Of a stretch of DNA of 64,000 bases, positions 25,101-31,814 are shown piece after piece (position 1 is the first letter of the stretch; each line of letters begins with the position of its first letter). Source of the DNA: Antedon mediterranea. Its lineage: Eukaryota; Echinodermata; Crinoidea; Comatulida; Antedonidae. The position numbers and the translations under genes were made by a program. The stretch spans positions 13,390,501 to 13,454,500 of the forward strand of contig NC_092672.1 of NCBI RefSeq assembly GCF_964355755.1, in the 5' to 3' direction. A model generated the notes under the pieces. The model worked only from the letters and a program-made list of their open reading frames with translations, had not been told where the DNA came from and did no database searches.

Positions 25101-26879
25101 TTTGTTGTCCTCCCCTAACCGTAGTGTTTCGCAAAGTCCCTATTCTCAAAATCTGGACTAAACTATGAAAAAGGTGGCCTTGAGAATTTATTCTTCTTTC
25201 CTTACCAAAAAAACAAAATAGTTCCAGGGATATAAAAAGATTGACATAATATTATGCATACAGTACATATAATTACATTGAAATTATTAGTTGCCTATTG
25301 AAGTCTATACTGTAGTTACTGTCTTTGGAGCTATATTGTATTTTCTTAGTCCAGCAGTGGCTGTTTTAATTTTTGTCTGAAATCATTATAAACAAGAAAT
25401 GGTTTAAGTGCCAAAATATTTATCTTTTTATTTTACTATTAATCTAATCAAATCTACACTACATTATTGACCTAAAATAACAACCACAATACTGTAAAAC
25501 GATCTCGAAAAGAAGCCTATCTCGAAATAAAGCCCACTAGGCTTTTTGCCCACTAGGCTTTTTTTCCATAGGCTTCTTCATAAGGTTTTTCAGTATTATA
25601 CTTACCATACCAGTGAATATACACACTTCAAGATACGGTAATAAGTAGATATGTGGATGGGTAAAGTATGTTTTGTAAAGTGGCATGATTTCAGCTTGCG
25701 GTAAATGTTTTTTCTTATGCATAGATATAACTTTTGTCTCGGGTGTGGTGATTGTACTGTCATCTAGTTCATCTGCATTCAATTCACATTCAATTACTTG
25801 TGATCTGAATAGTATAGAAAAAAAAATACAATTAAAGACATAGACATGAAAGTTAATTTTAAGGGACAAACAAACATAATCGAATGCATTGCAGTATAAG
25901 GTAGGTAAGAATACAAATCCTACAGTTTTGTTAAAAAAAGACATTGGGGTTTTAGGCATGGAATCAATCATGTGTTAAACTATATAATACCTTTTACTTG
26001 AGATCTGTGATTCGTTGGTAATCTGACCTGATGAATTAATATCTTCTTTACTGAACTGTAGTGATGTTGAATTAAAATGTTTTTTTTTTGCAAAAGCTTC
26101 TTTTTTCTTTGATTGAGTATTTATTTCATTTGTTTCAGTTTTATTAATAGCACCTGTTGATGAAACTTCTGGTTTATTTTCTAAAAGTTTTAATTTCTTC
26201 TTAGTTATTTGCTTGGCTTTCTTCAGACCACATTTTGGTAGGCTTTTATTTAATTTTAATTTCTTGATTTCACTCCCTAGTTTGGTAGATACATCCTTTT
26301 TTATTTTCTTCCTCGGTTTCTTTATTGTTGTCTTTTGTTTGGATTTAATCTTTCTTTCCTTGCTTTTAACATCATGTTTTTTCTTGACTGGTGGAAATTC
26401 TTCCTTATCACTAGTAGAATGACGGATTATCGCCTCAGTATCCACGGCTCTGTGATCAGAAATTGCAAGGATGTTTGTTTTGTTGACAACATGTTGCAAT
26501 TGATTAACTCTTTTATCTAATACTAAAGAAAAGAAACCATATACTTTAATTGTCAATTTAACTTTTTCAGGACCTACAATTTTTTTCAGGACAAATAATT
26601 TTTTTCCATCTAATTCTTGGTTTAAAGTTAATAACTAATATAGTATGTGACATTAAAATATCATATTAAAAAGAAATTAAAAATTTTAGAGGAACAATAT
26701 AACTTAATTTTCATTAAGTTTTTAATGATTTTTTTTCCACCAAATATTAAACCTATTAAAATATTTGTTTAATAAAAGTAAAATGAAAAACTGACCTGTC
26801 TGCAATTCATTGACTTTCACATGGAAACTGTTTTGGACATTATCTGGTATATTGCACAAACTACAGCTACCAACATGCT
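6996..26879 (-). CDS. POLRMT: Mitochondrial DNA-directed RNA polymerase (28 exons, first exon missing)
   Basis: It transcribes the mitochondrial genome and makes primers for its replication; it is a single-subunit T7-like polymerase. I placed 28 exons with GT-AG boundaries and matching phases, about 1,281 codons against 1,230 in human. Family landmarks in order: a helix [17 protein letters not shown]; a Lys-rich segment; PPR motifs ([29 protein letters not shown]); [18 protein letters not shown]; the motif A Asp in [16 protein letters not shown]; the motif B region [14 protein letters not shown]; the [17 protein letters not shown] block; the motif C Asp in [10 protein letters not shown]-terminus STYFFS. 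All catalytic motifs are intact, so the gene looks functional. The exon with the start codon and mitochondrial transit peptide was not found upstream of 26,879. Introns carry several mobile elements. Confidence 0.97.
7695..10077. mobile_element. 1.8-kb element copy A (inside last POLRMT intron)
   Basis: Both ends carry CTACGCTCGCGCTAA (right end TTAGCGTGAGCCTAG), followed inward by TTCGCCAAAATGGCGAA-type palindromic words. It is flanked by AATAG on each side (7,690-7,694 and 10,078-10,082). The interior matches copy B (21,495-23,276) in reverse complement almost end to end, apart from a 605-bp insertion at 7,822. A local 31-bp tandem duplication (TTTAAAGCGCAACTTTCGGT) occurs at 9,482-9,543. 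No intact transposase is visible, so it is probably non-autonomous. Confidence 0.8.
7822..8426. mobile_element. piggyBac-type MITE nested in copy A
   Basis: The termini are CACGTTCACTGCCA and TGGCAGTGAACGTG, inside TTAA target duplications (7,818-7,821 and 8,427-8,430). Copy B has the uninterrupted site GTTTATTAAATAAAT, which proves the insertion and its length (605 bp). The interior has repeated CGTATAAATACG palindromes but no transposase. TTAA duplication points to piggyBac-like (or Kolobok) mobilisation. Confidence 0.85.
10410..10495 (-). CDS. POLRMT: POLRMT exon (post-motif C)
   Basis: It encodes [19 protein letters not shown] and on to FGNL, matching the helix after motif C. Acceptor CTATAG, donor GTAAGT; it ends with two bases of a codon. 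Confidence 0.93.
10688..10760 (-). CDS. POLRMT: POLRMT exon with motif C
   Basis: It encodes [20 protein letters not shown], carrying the second catalytic Asp (VHD) that binds metal in T7-type polymerases. Donor GTAACA. Confidence 0.95.
11201..11299 (-). CDS. POLRMT: POLRMT exon, [15 protein letters not shown] block
   Basis: It encodes [20 protein letters not shown] and on to LYCQ, one of the most conserved family segments. Its first base completes a His codon with the previous exon. Confidence 0.95.
11737..11894 (-). CDS. POLRMT: POLRMT exon (specificity-loop region)
   Basis: It encodes [20 protein letters not shown] then [15 protein letters not shown] chose the donor GTACGT at 11,735-11,736 rather than GTAAAT four bases on, because only that choice keeps the frame with the next exon. 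Confidence 0.9.
12303..12491 (-). CDS. POLRMT: POLRMT exon with motif B
   Basis: It encodes [20 protein letters not shown], containing the O-helix Lys and Tyr that contact the incoming nucleotide in the family. It is 63 codons, phase 0 on both sides. Confidence 0.95.
12812..12982. mobile_element. MITE, AGGCCAATTTACAC family, copy 1
   Basis: The inverted ends are AGGCCAATTTACACAGAC and GTGTAAATTGGCCT, with GGTAAC..GTTACC further inward. It is related to 14,358-14,513. The TTAA flanks are not preserved here. Confidence 0.7.
13154..13231 (-). CDS. POLRMT: POLRMT exon
   Basis: 26 codons, [20 protein letters not shown] then DKIHRK, between motifs A and B. Phase 0 both sides. Confidence 0.9.
13487..13609 (-). 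CDS. POLRMT: POLRMT exon with motif A
   Basis: It starts at the catalytic [16 protein letters not shown]. The first residue is the motif A Asp. 41 codons, phase 0. Confidence 0.95.
13939..14061 (-). CDS. POLRMT: POLRMT exon
   Basis: It encodes [20 protein letters not shown] and ends HICHLPVHQ, just before motif A. 41 codons, phase 0. Confidence 0.95.
14154..14232 (-). CDS. POLRMT: POLRMT exon
   Basis: It encodes [20 protein letters not shown] and AHYPLE. The first base completes an Arg codon from the previous exon. Confidence 0.9.
14358..14513. mobile_element. MITE, AGGCCAATTTACAC family, copy 2 (TTAA target)
   Basis: Inverted ends AGGCCAATTTACACAG and TGTAAATTAGCCT sit inside perfect TTAA duplications (14,354-14,357 and 14,514-14,517). 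It is 156 bp, non-coding, in a POLRMT intron. Confidence 0.75.
14552..14748 (-). CDS. POLRMT: POLRMT exon, DFRGR block
   Basis: It encodes [20 protein letters not shown] and [17 protein letters not shown], diagnostic for mitochondrial RNA polymerase. Its donor is the unusual GTTGTT, but phase and homology leave no better choice. Confidence 0.96.
15215..15335 (-). CDS. POLRMT: POLRMT exon
   Basis: It encodes [20 protein letters not shown] and [17 protein letters not shown]. Donor GTATGT; one base is borrowed by the previous codon. Confidence 0.9.
15477..15577 (-). CDS. POLRMT: POLRMT exon
   Basis: It encodes [20 protein letters not shown] and a Pro-rich loop ending PEPPSYS. Donor GTAAGT. Confidence 0.9.
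15818..15951 (-). CDS. POLRMT: POLRMT exon
   Basis: It encodes [20 protein letters not shown] and [14 protein letters not shown], the region before the palm. Donor GTAAGT. Confidence 0.92.
16184..16319 (-). CDS. POLRMT: POLRMT exon
   Basis: It encodes [20 protein letters not shown] and [20 protein letters not shown], matching the family PMLxPPLPW block. Donor GTAAGT. Confidence 0.93.
16589..16655 (-). CDS. POLRMT: POLRMT exon
   Basis: It encodes [20 protein letters not shown]. The acceptor TAATAG at 16,656-16,657 keeps phase with the previous exon; the downstream GGCAG would give a stop. Confidence 0.88.
17216..17612 (+). repeat. Intronic repeat, copy 1, with flanking 34-bp direct repeats
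   Basis: A segment of about 290 bp (17,265-17,570) recurs at 18,196-18,460 in another POLRMT intron. Both contain GATCACATATGGTGGC and a stem ATTGACTGTATA...TATACAGTCAAT. This copy is also flanked by two copies of GGCAATATAGCTAATAAAGG(ATTTAGCCACCACA). Confidence 0.75.
17731..17804 (-). CDS. POLRMT: POLRMT exon
   Basis: It encodes [20 protein letters not shown] and SASV. Donor GTAGGT. Confidence 0.87.
18105..18146 (-). CDS. POLRMT: POLRMT micro-exon
   Basis: 14 codons, [14 protein letters not shown], phase 0 both sides, with clean TTGCAG and GTAAGT sites. Confidence 0.8.
18196..18460 (+). repeat. Intronic repeat, copy 2
   Basis: Same orientation as copy 1, from GAGCACCTAGTAAGAATGCT to GCAGAGGCCACCATTAACAA, with a small internal deletion. 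The ATTGACTGTATA stem is intact. Confidence 0.75.
18544..18663 (-). CDS. POLRMT: POLRMT exon
   Basis: 40 codons, [20 protein letters not shown] and [17 protein letters not shown]. Donor GTTTGT. Confidence 0.85.
18954..19144 (-). CDS. POLRMT: POLRMT exon
   Basis: It encodes [20 protein letters not shown], then an [16 protein letters not shown] helix, as in the family's N-terminal polymerase region. Confidence 0.9.
19934..20033 (-). CDS. POLRMT: POLRMT exon
   Basis: It encodes [20 protein letters not shown] and GHNIKSFSG. Acceptor TTCAACAG, donor GTGAGT. Confidence 0.87.
20250..20405 (-). CDS. POLRMT: POLRMT exon
   Basis: 52 codons, [20 protein letters not shown] and [17 protein letters not shown]. 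Phase 0 both sides. Confidence 0.85.
21092..21341 (-). CDS. POLRMT: POLRMT exon
   Basis: 83 codons including [20 protein letters not shown] and [14 protein letters not shown]-terminal part of the PPR region. Donor GTACAG. Confidence 0.87.
21495..23276. mobile_element. 1.8-kb element copy B (inside a POLRMT intron)
   Basis: The reverse complement of copy A without its nested MITE. The terminal inverted repeats CTACGCTCGCGCTAA are perfect at both ends. Flanking ACT on each side is a possible 3-bp duplication, which disagrees with the 5 bp seen at copy A. It includes TTCGCCAATGGCGA-type palindromes and a GGTATCCCAATGAAG block that is the end of the related element at 55,319. Confidence 0.8.
23503..23603 (-). 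CDS. POLRMT: POLRMT exon with PPR repeat
   Basis: It encodes [20 protein letters not shown] then [13 protein letters not shown], a canonical pentatricopeptide unit of the RNA-binding/regulatory domain. Confidence 0.92.
23707..23842. mobile_element. MITE, GCTTGGTTCCCAC family, decayed copy
   Basis: It starts GCTTGGTTCCCACATGAACG and ends in CAAGTGGGACACAAG, with the shared CTTGTGATTGGTCAATGCAC block also seen at 27,591-27,764. Confidence 0.6.
24076..24171 (-). CDS. POLRMT: POLRMT exon with PPR repeat
   Basis: 32 codons, [20 protein letters not shown] then [12 protein letters not shown], a PPR motif. Donor GTTAGT, phase 0. Confidence 0.92.
24360..24684. mobile_element. MITE with TTAA target, AGATGTATTGTCCCC ends
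   Basis: AGATGTATTGTCCCCT at the left and AGGGGACAATACATCT at the right are perfect inverted ends, bounded by TTAA on both sides (24,356-24,359 and 24,685-24,688). It is 325 bp, non-coding, in a POLRMT intron. Confidence 0.85.
25606..25804 (-). CDS. POLRMT: POLRMT exon (pre-PPR)
   Basis: It encodes [20 protein letters not shown] and ends [11 protein letters not shown] at a strong GTAAGT donor, joining in phase to the next PPR exon. Confidence 0.85.
25991..26522 (-). CDS. POLRMT: POLRMT Lys-rich N-terminal exon
   Basis: This is the largest exon, about 177 codons. It starts [12 protein letters not shown], which matches the N-terminal helix of vertebrate POLRMT, then becomes very Lys/Ser-rich ([20 protein letters not shown]). 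It ends QISSK at a GTATTA donor. The low-complexity middle is poorly conserved in the family and may be lineage-specific. Confidence 0.85.
26796..26879 (-). CDS. POLRMT: POLRMT most 5' exon identified
   Basis: It encodes [20 protein letters not shown] and KVNELQT, acceptor ATTAATAG, donor GTCAGT. It lacks a start codon, so at least one further 5' exon with the transit peptide is needed. Its 5' border is the least certain of the exons. Confidence 0.7.
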
Positions 26880-27506
26880 CTATTAATCAAAACATACATT
26901 TTCAGTCTGTGAGCAGTGTTTACAACAAGACACTGACAGGCATATAGGCCTATCAACTCTGTCATCACAGTGGAGCGAATGGAAATTTTGTACCACCCCT
27001 GGTCAATAATGAATGGCAGCAGGCGATCCAGCAATGGGACCTAATATTGATTGGCTATCCTTTGCTCTATAGACTGTACAGTGTGGGGTGTGTCGAAAGC
27101 GAAGACCTCAAAAGCAAAGATCGAAGACCGAAGACCTCGAAAGTGAAGACCCTACGAAATTGTAGTGTGCACAAAATCCGACCAAAATCATACAAAATCG
27201 TGATAACACCTTGAATTTACAGGTTCTAAAAAAAGATTTCGATTTTAATCGTTATGTTATCAAAAAACATGACTTTATCTAGGAACAAGCTTACGCGTTT
27301 TCGCCAATGGAGTTAATATGTGATATGGTTTTAACTGTAGCATTGAATTGAATGCAATATTGACTAGAGGGTACTCCGAGAGTACAAACCTCCGCCTACT
27401 GTAAAATTCCCCTACATAAAATTCCCCCCCAAAATGTTTTTTTTAAACATTTTTTTTATTAGTTCTAAAGTGTAAATAGGCTAACTGCACACTAAAAAGT
27501 TGTGGA

Positions 27507-27590
27507 TGAGAGTGTGGTGTAATGGTTATGTATCCAGCCTCTCACAGTTGAGATCGCTGGTTCAAGTCCCGCTGAGGTTTTTTTTTTACT
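27507..27590 (+). ncRNA. tRNA-derived SINE head (tRNA-Glu-like)
   Basis: A-box-like GTGGTGTAATGGTTATG and a near-perfect B box GGTTCAAGTCC (27,559-27,569), with an anticodon-loop-like CCTCTCAC between and an oligo-T run after. The acceptor arms do not pair, so this is a Pol III promoter relic and not a tRNA gene. Confidence 0.6.
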
Positions 27591-27764
27591 GCTTGGTTCC
27601 CACTAGAACGTAACGCAAGGACGTAAACGCAACGCAAGCGTTTTAACCAATGACAAGTGAAGTTATAGACAGTTAGCAATCACAAGCGAAGCCATCGCTT
27701 GTGATTGGTCAATTCACTTGCGTTGCGTTACGTCCTTGCGTTGCGTCGCTAGTGGGAACCACGC
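27591..27764. mobile_element. MITE, GCTTGGTTCCCACTAG family
   Basis: The whole 174 bp folds back: GCTTGGTTCCCACTAGAACG and inner ACGCAAGGACGTAA pair with TTACGTCCTTGCGT and CTAGTGGGAACCACGC. A decayed relative is at 23,707. Confidence 0.75.
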
Positions 27765-28729
27765 TTTAAACATGTATTTTGACAGTGTTGGTAAACGTAA
27801 TACCGATATGAATAAACACCCGTTTTAAAAATAATTAAACGTGAACACACTATCGTCACTAATCACATTGCAACCGTAACAAAATCGGCAACTTTTGAAG
27901 CGAATATTTTTTTATTTCAATCTTTGTTTTGAATGGCTTTTGTGAACTTTGACATAATGGCATAATTAAATGTTATTCGGATTTATGGAAGCCGTGAAAC
28001 AGATGATGTGTCGCAGGAAACGATCGATTTATAACCAAAATTTATAGAACGCTGATGCCTATTATCGTTCGTTCTTTTTAGCTTTTTGTCAAATCATAAT
28101 TTGAATATATTCTGTCAAATTTGGCCAGGGAAAATATTTTAAGAGCTGGAATTAGTTTCCAGATCGACGCAACGTGCGCCTTCAGAACAAACTTGCGTGT
28201 CATTACAAGTGGGAACCGAACCGACGACGGAAGCACGGTCCGTAGACGTGTTCAACACTTCTGCTTTACGTTCGTCATAATGATTCTCGATCGTAAGAGG
28301 GGATGCAAAATAGATAGAAGAGTATTTTCTTATGTTGCGCGCGTCAATACGATACAGTACATTGCGGCAGGATGTTTTTGTTTAGTGGTTCGTTGGTTAA
28401 TGAAATATTTATTTTACTTTTTATATTTTTCTTCTTTACATAGTACTGTCGCTTCACCAACCACACTAACCGATACTGATAATATCATTTGTCCATTATG
28501 AATACATTAGAAAAACATTTTTAAACTGGTGAATAATTAAATCAGCAATAGTTTACTGTAGTATAGGCCTACAATGGGGAAAATGTAAAAGTTTAAAATA
28601 CTGTACAGCATGACTAAAGGAAAATAAATATCTTATTGTATTTAATCGTACATTTAGACAACAGGCAAATATTATAGAAAATAAATATATATCAACATCA
28701 ATAAGTTGTACTCACGCGTATAGTACTAC

Positions 28730-29196
28730 TGTATAACAAAGACAAAGAAATCTTGGAGAAGGTGCAGAGAAGAGCTACAAAGATGGTCAAGTCAATAAGT
28801 GATCTACCATATGAAAAAAGGTTAGAATATCTTGATCTTCAACCATTAGAGACAAGAAGACTACGAGGAGATTTGATTGAAGCTTTCAAAATTTTGAAAG
28901 GCTTTGAGGATATTGACCCAAAAGATTTATTTAAATTGTCTCACAACATCAGAACCAGGGGACACAGCTTAAAACTATATCGTCCAAAACTTAGAGGAAA
29001 TCTTATGTGCAGGGTCAACTTTTTTACCATCAGAGTCATACATCACTGGAATTCTCTGCCTGAATATGTAATAAAAGCCTCTTCAGTGAACATCTTTAAG
29101 TCTAGACTTGACAACTATTTTCGGCTAGAAATGGAATCTAATAGGCACTAGCCTAAACTATTTCCATCAAACATTAAGTGTAAGTGTAAGTGTATA
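28730..29196 (+). pseudogene. 5'-truncated LINE ORF2 C-terminus (CR1/L2-like)
   Basis: The frame is open from about 28,733 to TAG at 29,149-29,151. The peptide carries EKVQRRATKMVKSI, then YEKRLEYLDLQPLETRRLRG, DLIEAFKILKG and HHWNSLPEYVIKA, the C-terminal region typical of CR1/L2-type reverse transcriptase proteins. Truncation at the 5' side and the short (TGTAAG) run at 29,176-29,195 fit a LINE 3' end. Confidence 0.8.
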
Positions 29197-29835
29197 ACAT
29201 TTTTAAAAACAAGTGTAAAATCTATGATAAGGACACTTTTTATATAGGCTCTAAAATTAGCCTAAATAGGCCTATCGCAATCCTTTACTTCTTACAATTT
29301 ACTTACTGTAGTTTATTTCTATACTTTTCTATACAATTGGCTATGGTTTTAAATTGCAGGCGACGTGTGACATAAAGTTATCGGAACCGTAGTATATTAA
29401 TTAATATTGTGCACATTCAATTCAATGCTACCGTGTGCGTGTCCTTCTTGTGCGTCCGTCGCCTTGCAAATAGCGCGATGTGTTTGTTCGTAAACCATAT
29501 CACATATAAACTCCATTGGCGAAAACGCGTGAGCTTGTTAATAGATAAAGTCATGTTTTTTGATAACATAACGATTAAAATCGAAATCTGTTTTTAGAAT
29601 CTGTAAATTCAAGGTGTTATCACGATTTTGTATGATTTTGTGCATACTACCATTTCGTAGGGTCTTCGCTTTCGAGGTCTTCGGTCTTTGCTTTCGACAC
29701 ACCCATACAGTGTGACAAAATTAATAATATTAATAATAATAGCACATGCGTGAAACCCGATTCGGTAATACATATTTTCATATTTTTCTGACTTTAAATC
29801 GAATAATTATTTTGTTCAATTTTGCGAGAATGTTT

Positions 29836-29967
29836 TGGGCCCGATCGTCTTATTCATTGGGGCTGATCGTTTGGGCCCGATCGTCTCTGGTCCCAATCGT
29901 CTTTCACCCTTGATGGGCCCGATCGTCTTGAAGTGGGCCCAATCGTCCGTGGTCCCGATCGTCTGAT
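29836..29967. repeat. Short tandem motif GGGCCCGATCGTCT, about seven copies
   Basis: Variants of G(G)(G/T)CCC(G/A)ATCGTC recur seven times in about 130 bp with varied spacers (for example TTGGGCCCGATCGTCTCTGG). It is GC-rich against its surroundings, and each motif contains the palindrome CGATCG or a one-base variant of it. Confidence 0.7.
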
Positions 29968-30778
29968 AACCGTTTTAGACTAGCCTAGGCCTAGCTTTAT
30001 TAGACGGCCTCCTAGCATAGGCCTAGGTTGTGTGTGTGTGAGTTACTTACTGATAAAGGCGTGTCTTCCGAATCCTAAAAACCTATTGCATGCCATAAAA
30101 TATGGCGTACATTTCATTGAGCATAATTTTATCAAGAAAAAACACATTGTTTACAGGATTTTGTTCTTTTCACGTGTTCATGTTATGTATATTGTGTGTT
30201 AAAGTACGTTCATACGAGAAAAAGAGGGCGGTGTGGTTGTTATGTATTAATTTTTTAAATAATTTACGAAACTTTCGCGGTCCAAGCATATGATAAGCAT
30301 AGATTAACCGTTGGTAGAAATTTAAATTGCAGCATGCAGCTAGCTGTGATATATTCTCTGCTGTGTCTCCGGCCCACATGTCAATGTCATCACATGGTGT
30401 TTGCTGCCAGAAGTGCGCGCCGCCAAGTTTAATTTACTGCATAGATTAGATAGGATAGGTTGGTCCTGCGATATATCTATTTAATTGTTTTACAAATCGG
30501 TAAACATTAGAGTAATTTTGTTGAATGAAGAGCGATATGGACCAATGATGTCTGTCGACGGAGCGGAAAGGTTAAATGAAACGGCCATCTCACCTCACCG
30601 CAGCATGTGCATGAGGTGTGGATCTCCCAACTATTGTGTGTGTCTATCAGCTGTGTGTGTGACACAGTGTCAGTGAAGTTCCCGCCATCATACCAGTCTC
30701 TCAATGAATAGTGCTTAGAGGACAGTGAGTTAACTCCTAAGGGCTGCCTTTTCTCGTAGTCTTAACTTAGTTTATTTG
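29968..30778. other. Possible promoter-proximal region, nothing assigned
   Basis: It includes a GC-richer patch near 30,400-30,430 (GCGCGCCGCC) and several short open frames on both strands. The missing POLRMT first exon could lie here, but I saw no frame with a convincing transit peptide and donor. Confidence 0.25.
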
Positions 30779-31187
30779 GGCGCTAATGCAGTTTCGTACC
30801 CACCCCTTAAAATTACTCAAAAAATCTTCATCCAACCTACTCACGAGTTGTCTACAACATCCTGCAATCATAAAATTGTAAAAAAATTTTTATTTAAAAC
30901 TATTTTTAATCAATTAATACTGAGCACCCTTCGGAAATACATCGCCAGTACTTTTATCGGCAGGCCGAGTAGCGATGATTTTCGCGAAGCTAAGCTGGCG
31001 ATAAATGGATTTCTGAAGGGTGCTCAATTATTAATTGATTAAAAATAGTTATAAATAAGAAATTATCGATATTTTACCATTTTATGCTTGCTGAATGTTG
31101 TAGACAACTCATGAGTAGGTTAAATGAAGTATTGAAACCATTTTGAGTAATTGTATAAGGGGTGGGTACGAAACTGCATTAAGCGCC
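30779..31187. mobile_element. Fold-back MITE, GGCGCTTAATGCAG ends
   Basis: GGCGCTAATGCAGTTTCGTA at the left pairs with TACGAAACTGCATTAAGCGCC at the right. Pairing continues inward through GGGTGGGTAC, GTTGTCTACAACAT and AATCAATTAAT to a central GAGCACCCTTC/GAAGGGTGCTC stem. It is 409 bp, non-coding, with no clear target duplication. Confidence 0.8.
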
Positions 31188-31476
31188 GTGTATTCGTTTG
31201 TTAATATGTGTCTGTCAAACAAAGATGTTTTTGAATGAATTGTGTTTTAAAACTGATTTGCTAGAAAAGCACACCGTATTTATTCAAATAACACAACATT
31301 ATTGTTGTTGTGGAGGGGACTGAGGGTTTATTGTTCAGGAGGTTTTTATTTAAATAGGGGGAGTTTAATGGAGGGAGCAATTTATTCGGGACCAGGGGAG
31401 GTGTTTATTTTTCTATACTGGCTGCATCTAGTCGTATACAATCTTCTCTCCAGACTATATCTACGCCTATATTTGA

Positions 31477-31814
31477 TACGCCTTTTTCACGAAACGGAAG
31501 ACATCTTCGATTGATGACAAACAATGCTATGCAACGAATGGTAACCAATAGAAATAACAGCGTTTTTAGGGGATTTCAGGACACCATGTTAATATTCGTA
31601 ACTCTGGAACGGAGGATCATATGAGAAAAAAAAATTTTTCTTAAAAACTAAAAGATTGGCCTACATCACTGTGTGATTGAAAAAAATTAGAAACAAGTAA
31701 CTTGTCCTCCGAAAATAGGCTGAAAACGCTATTTTATTTCTGTTGGTTACGCTTTGTTGCACAGCATTGTTTGTCATCGATCAAAGATGTCTTCCGTTTC
31801 GTGAAAAAGGCGTA
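31477..31814. mobile_element. Fold-back MITE, CGCCTTTTTCACG ends, TA target
   Basis: TACGCCTTTTTCACGAAACG at the left matches CGTTTCGTGAAAAAGGCGTA at the right; pairing runs for about 60 bp on each side. TA at both borders could be the target duplication, as in Tc1/mariner-type MITEs. Confidence 0.75.

Larger units (their letters stand above)
27086..29705. mobile_element. Mutator-like element with long inverted ends
   Basis: Positions 27,086-27,345 and 29,480-29,705 are inverted copies (GGTGTGTCGAAAGC at one end, GCTTTCGACACACC at the other, and shared inner words such as GCGTTTTCGCCAATGGAGTT). TACAGTGTG flanks both ends (27,077-27,085 and 29,706-29,714), a 9-bp duplication typical of MULEs, as are the long inverted ends. 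The interior holds a SINE, a MITE and a LINE tail and no recognisable MULE transposase. Foldback-type elements are an alternative. Confidence 0.75.

Noticed and set aside
26213-26422. Hydrophobic plus-strand frame that looks like a membrane protein
   Set aside because: It is antisense to the Lys-rich POLRMT exon: AAA/AAG codons read as Phe/Leu on the other strand.
27507-27577. tRNA-Glu gene
   Set aside because: A and B boxes are present but the acceptor and other stems do not pair; it is a SINE head.
28150-28280. Minus-strand frame MTRKFVLKAHVASIWKLIPA as the POLRMT transit peptide exon
   Set aside because: It lies inside the Mutator-like element and has no usable splice donor before its stop.
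28121-28501. 126-codon plus-strand frame
   Set aside because: It lacks an ATG start and any family resemblance and lies inside a transposon; composition looks random.
30170-30379. Minus-strand frame starting MWAGDTAENISQ as POLRMT exon 1
   Set aside because: It is not rich in Arg/Ser like a transit peptide and has no donor in the right phase.
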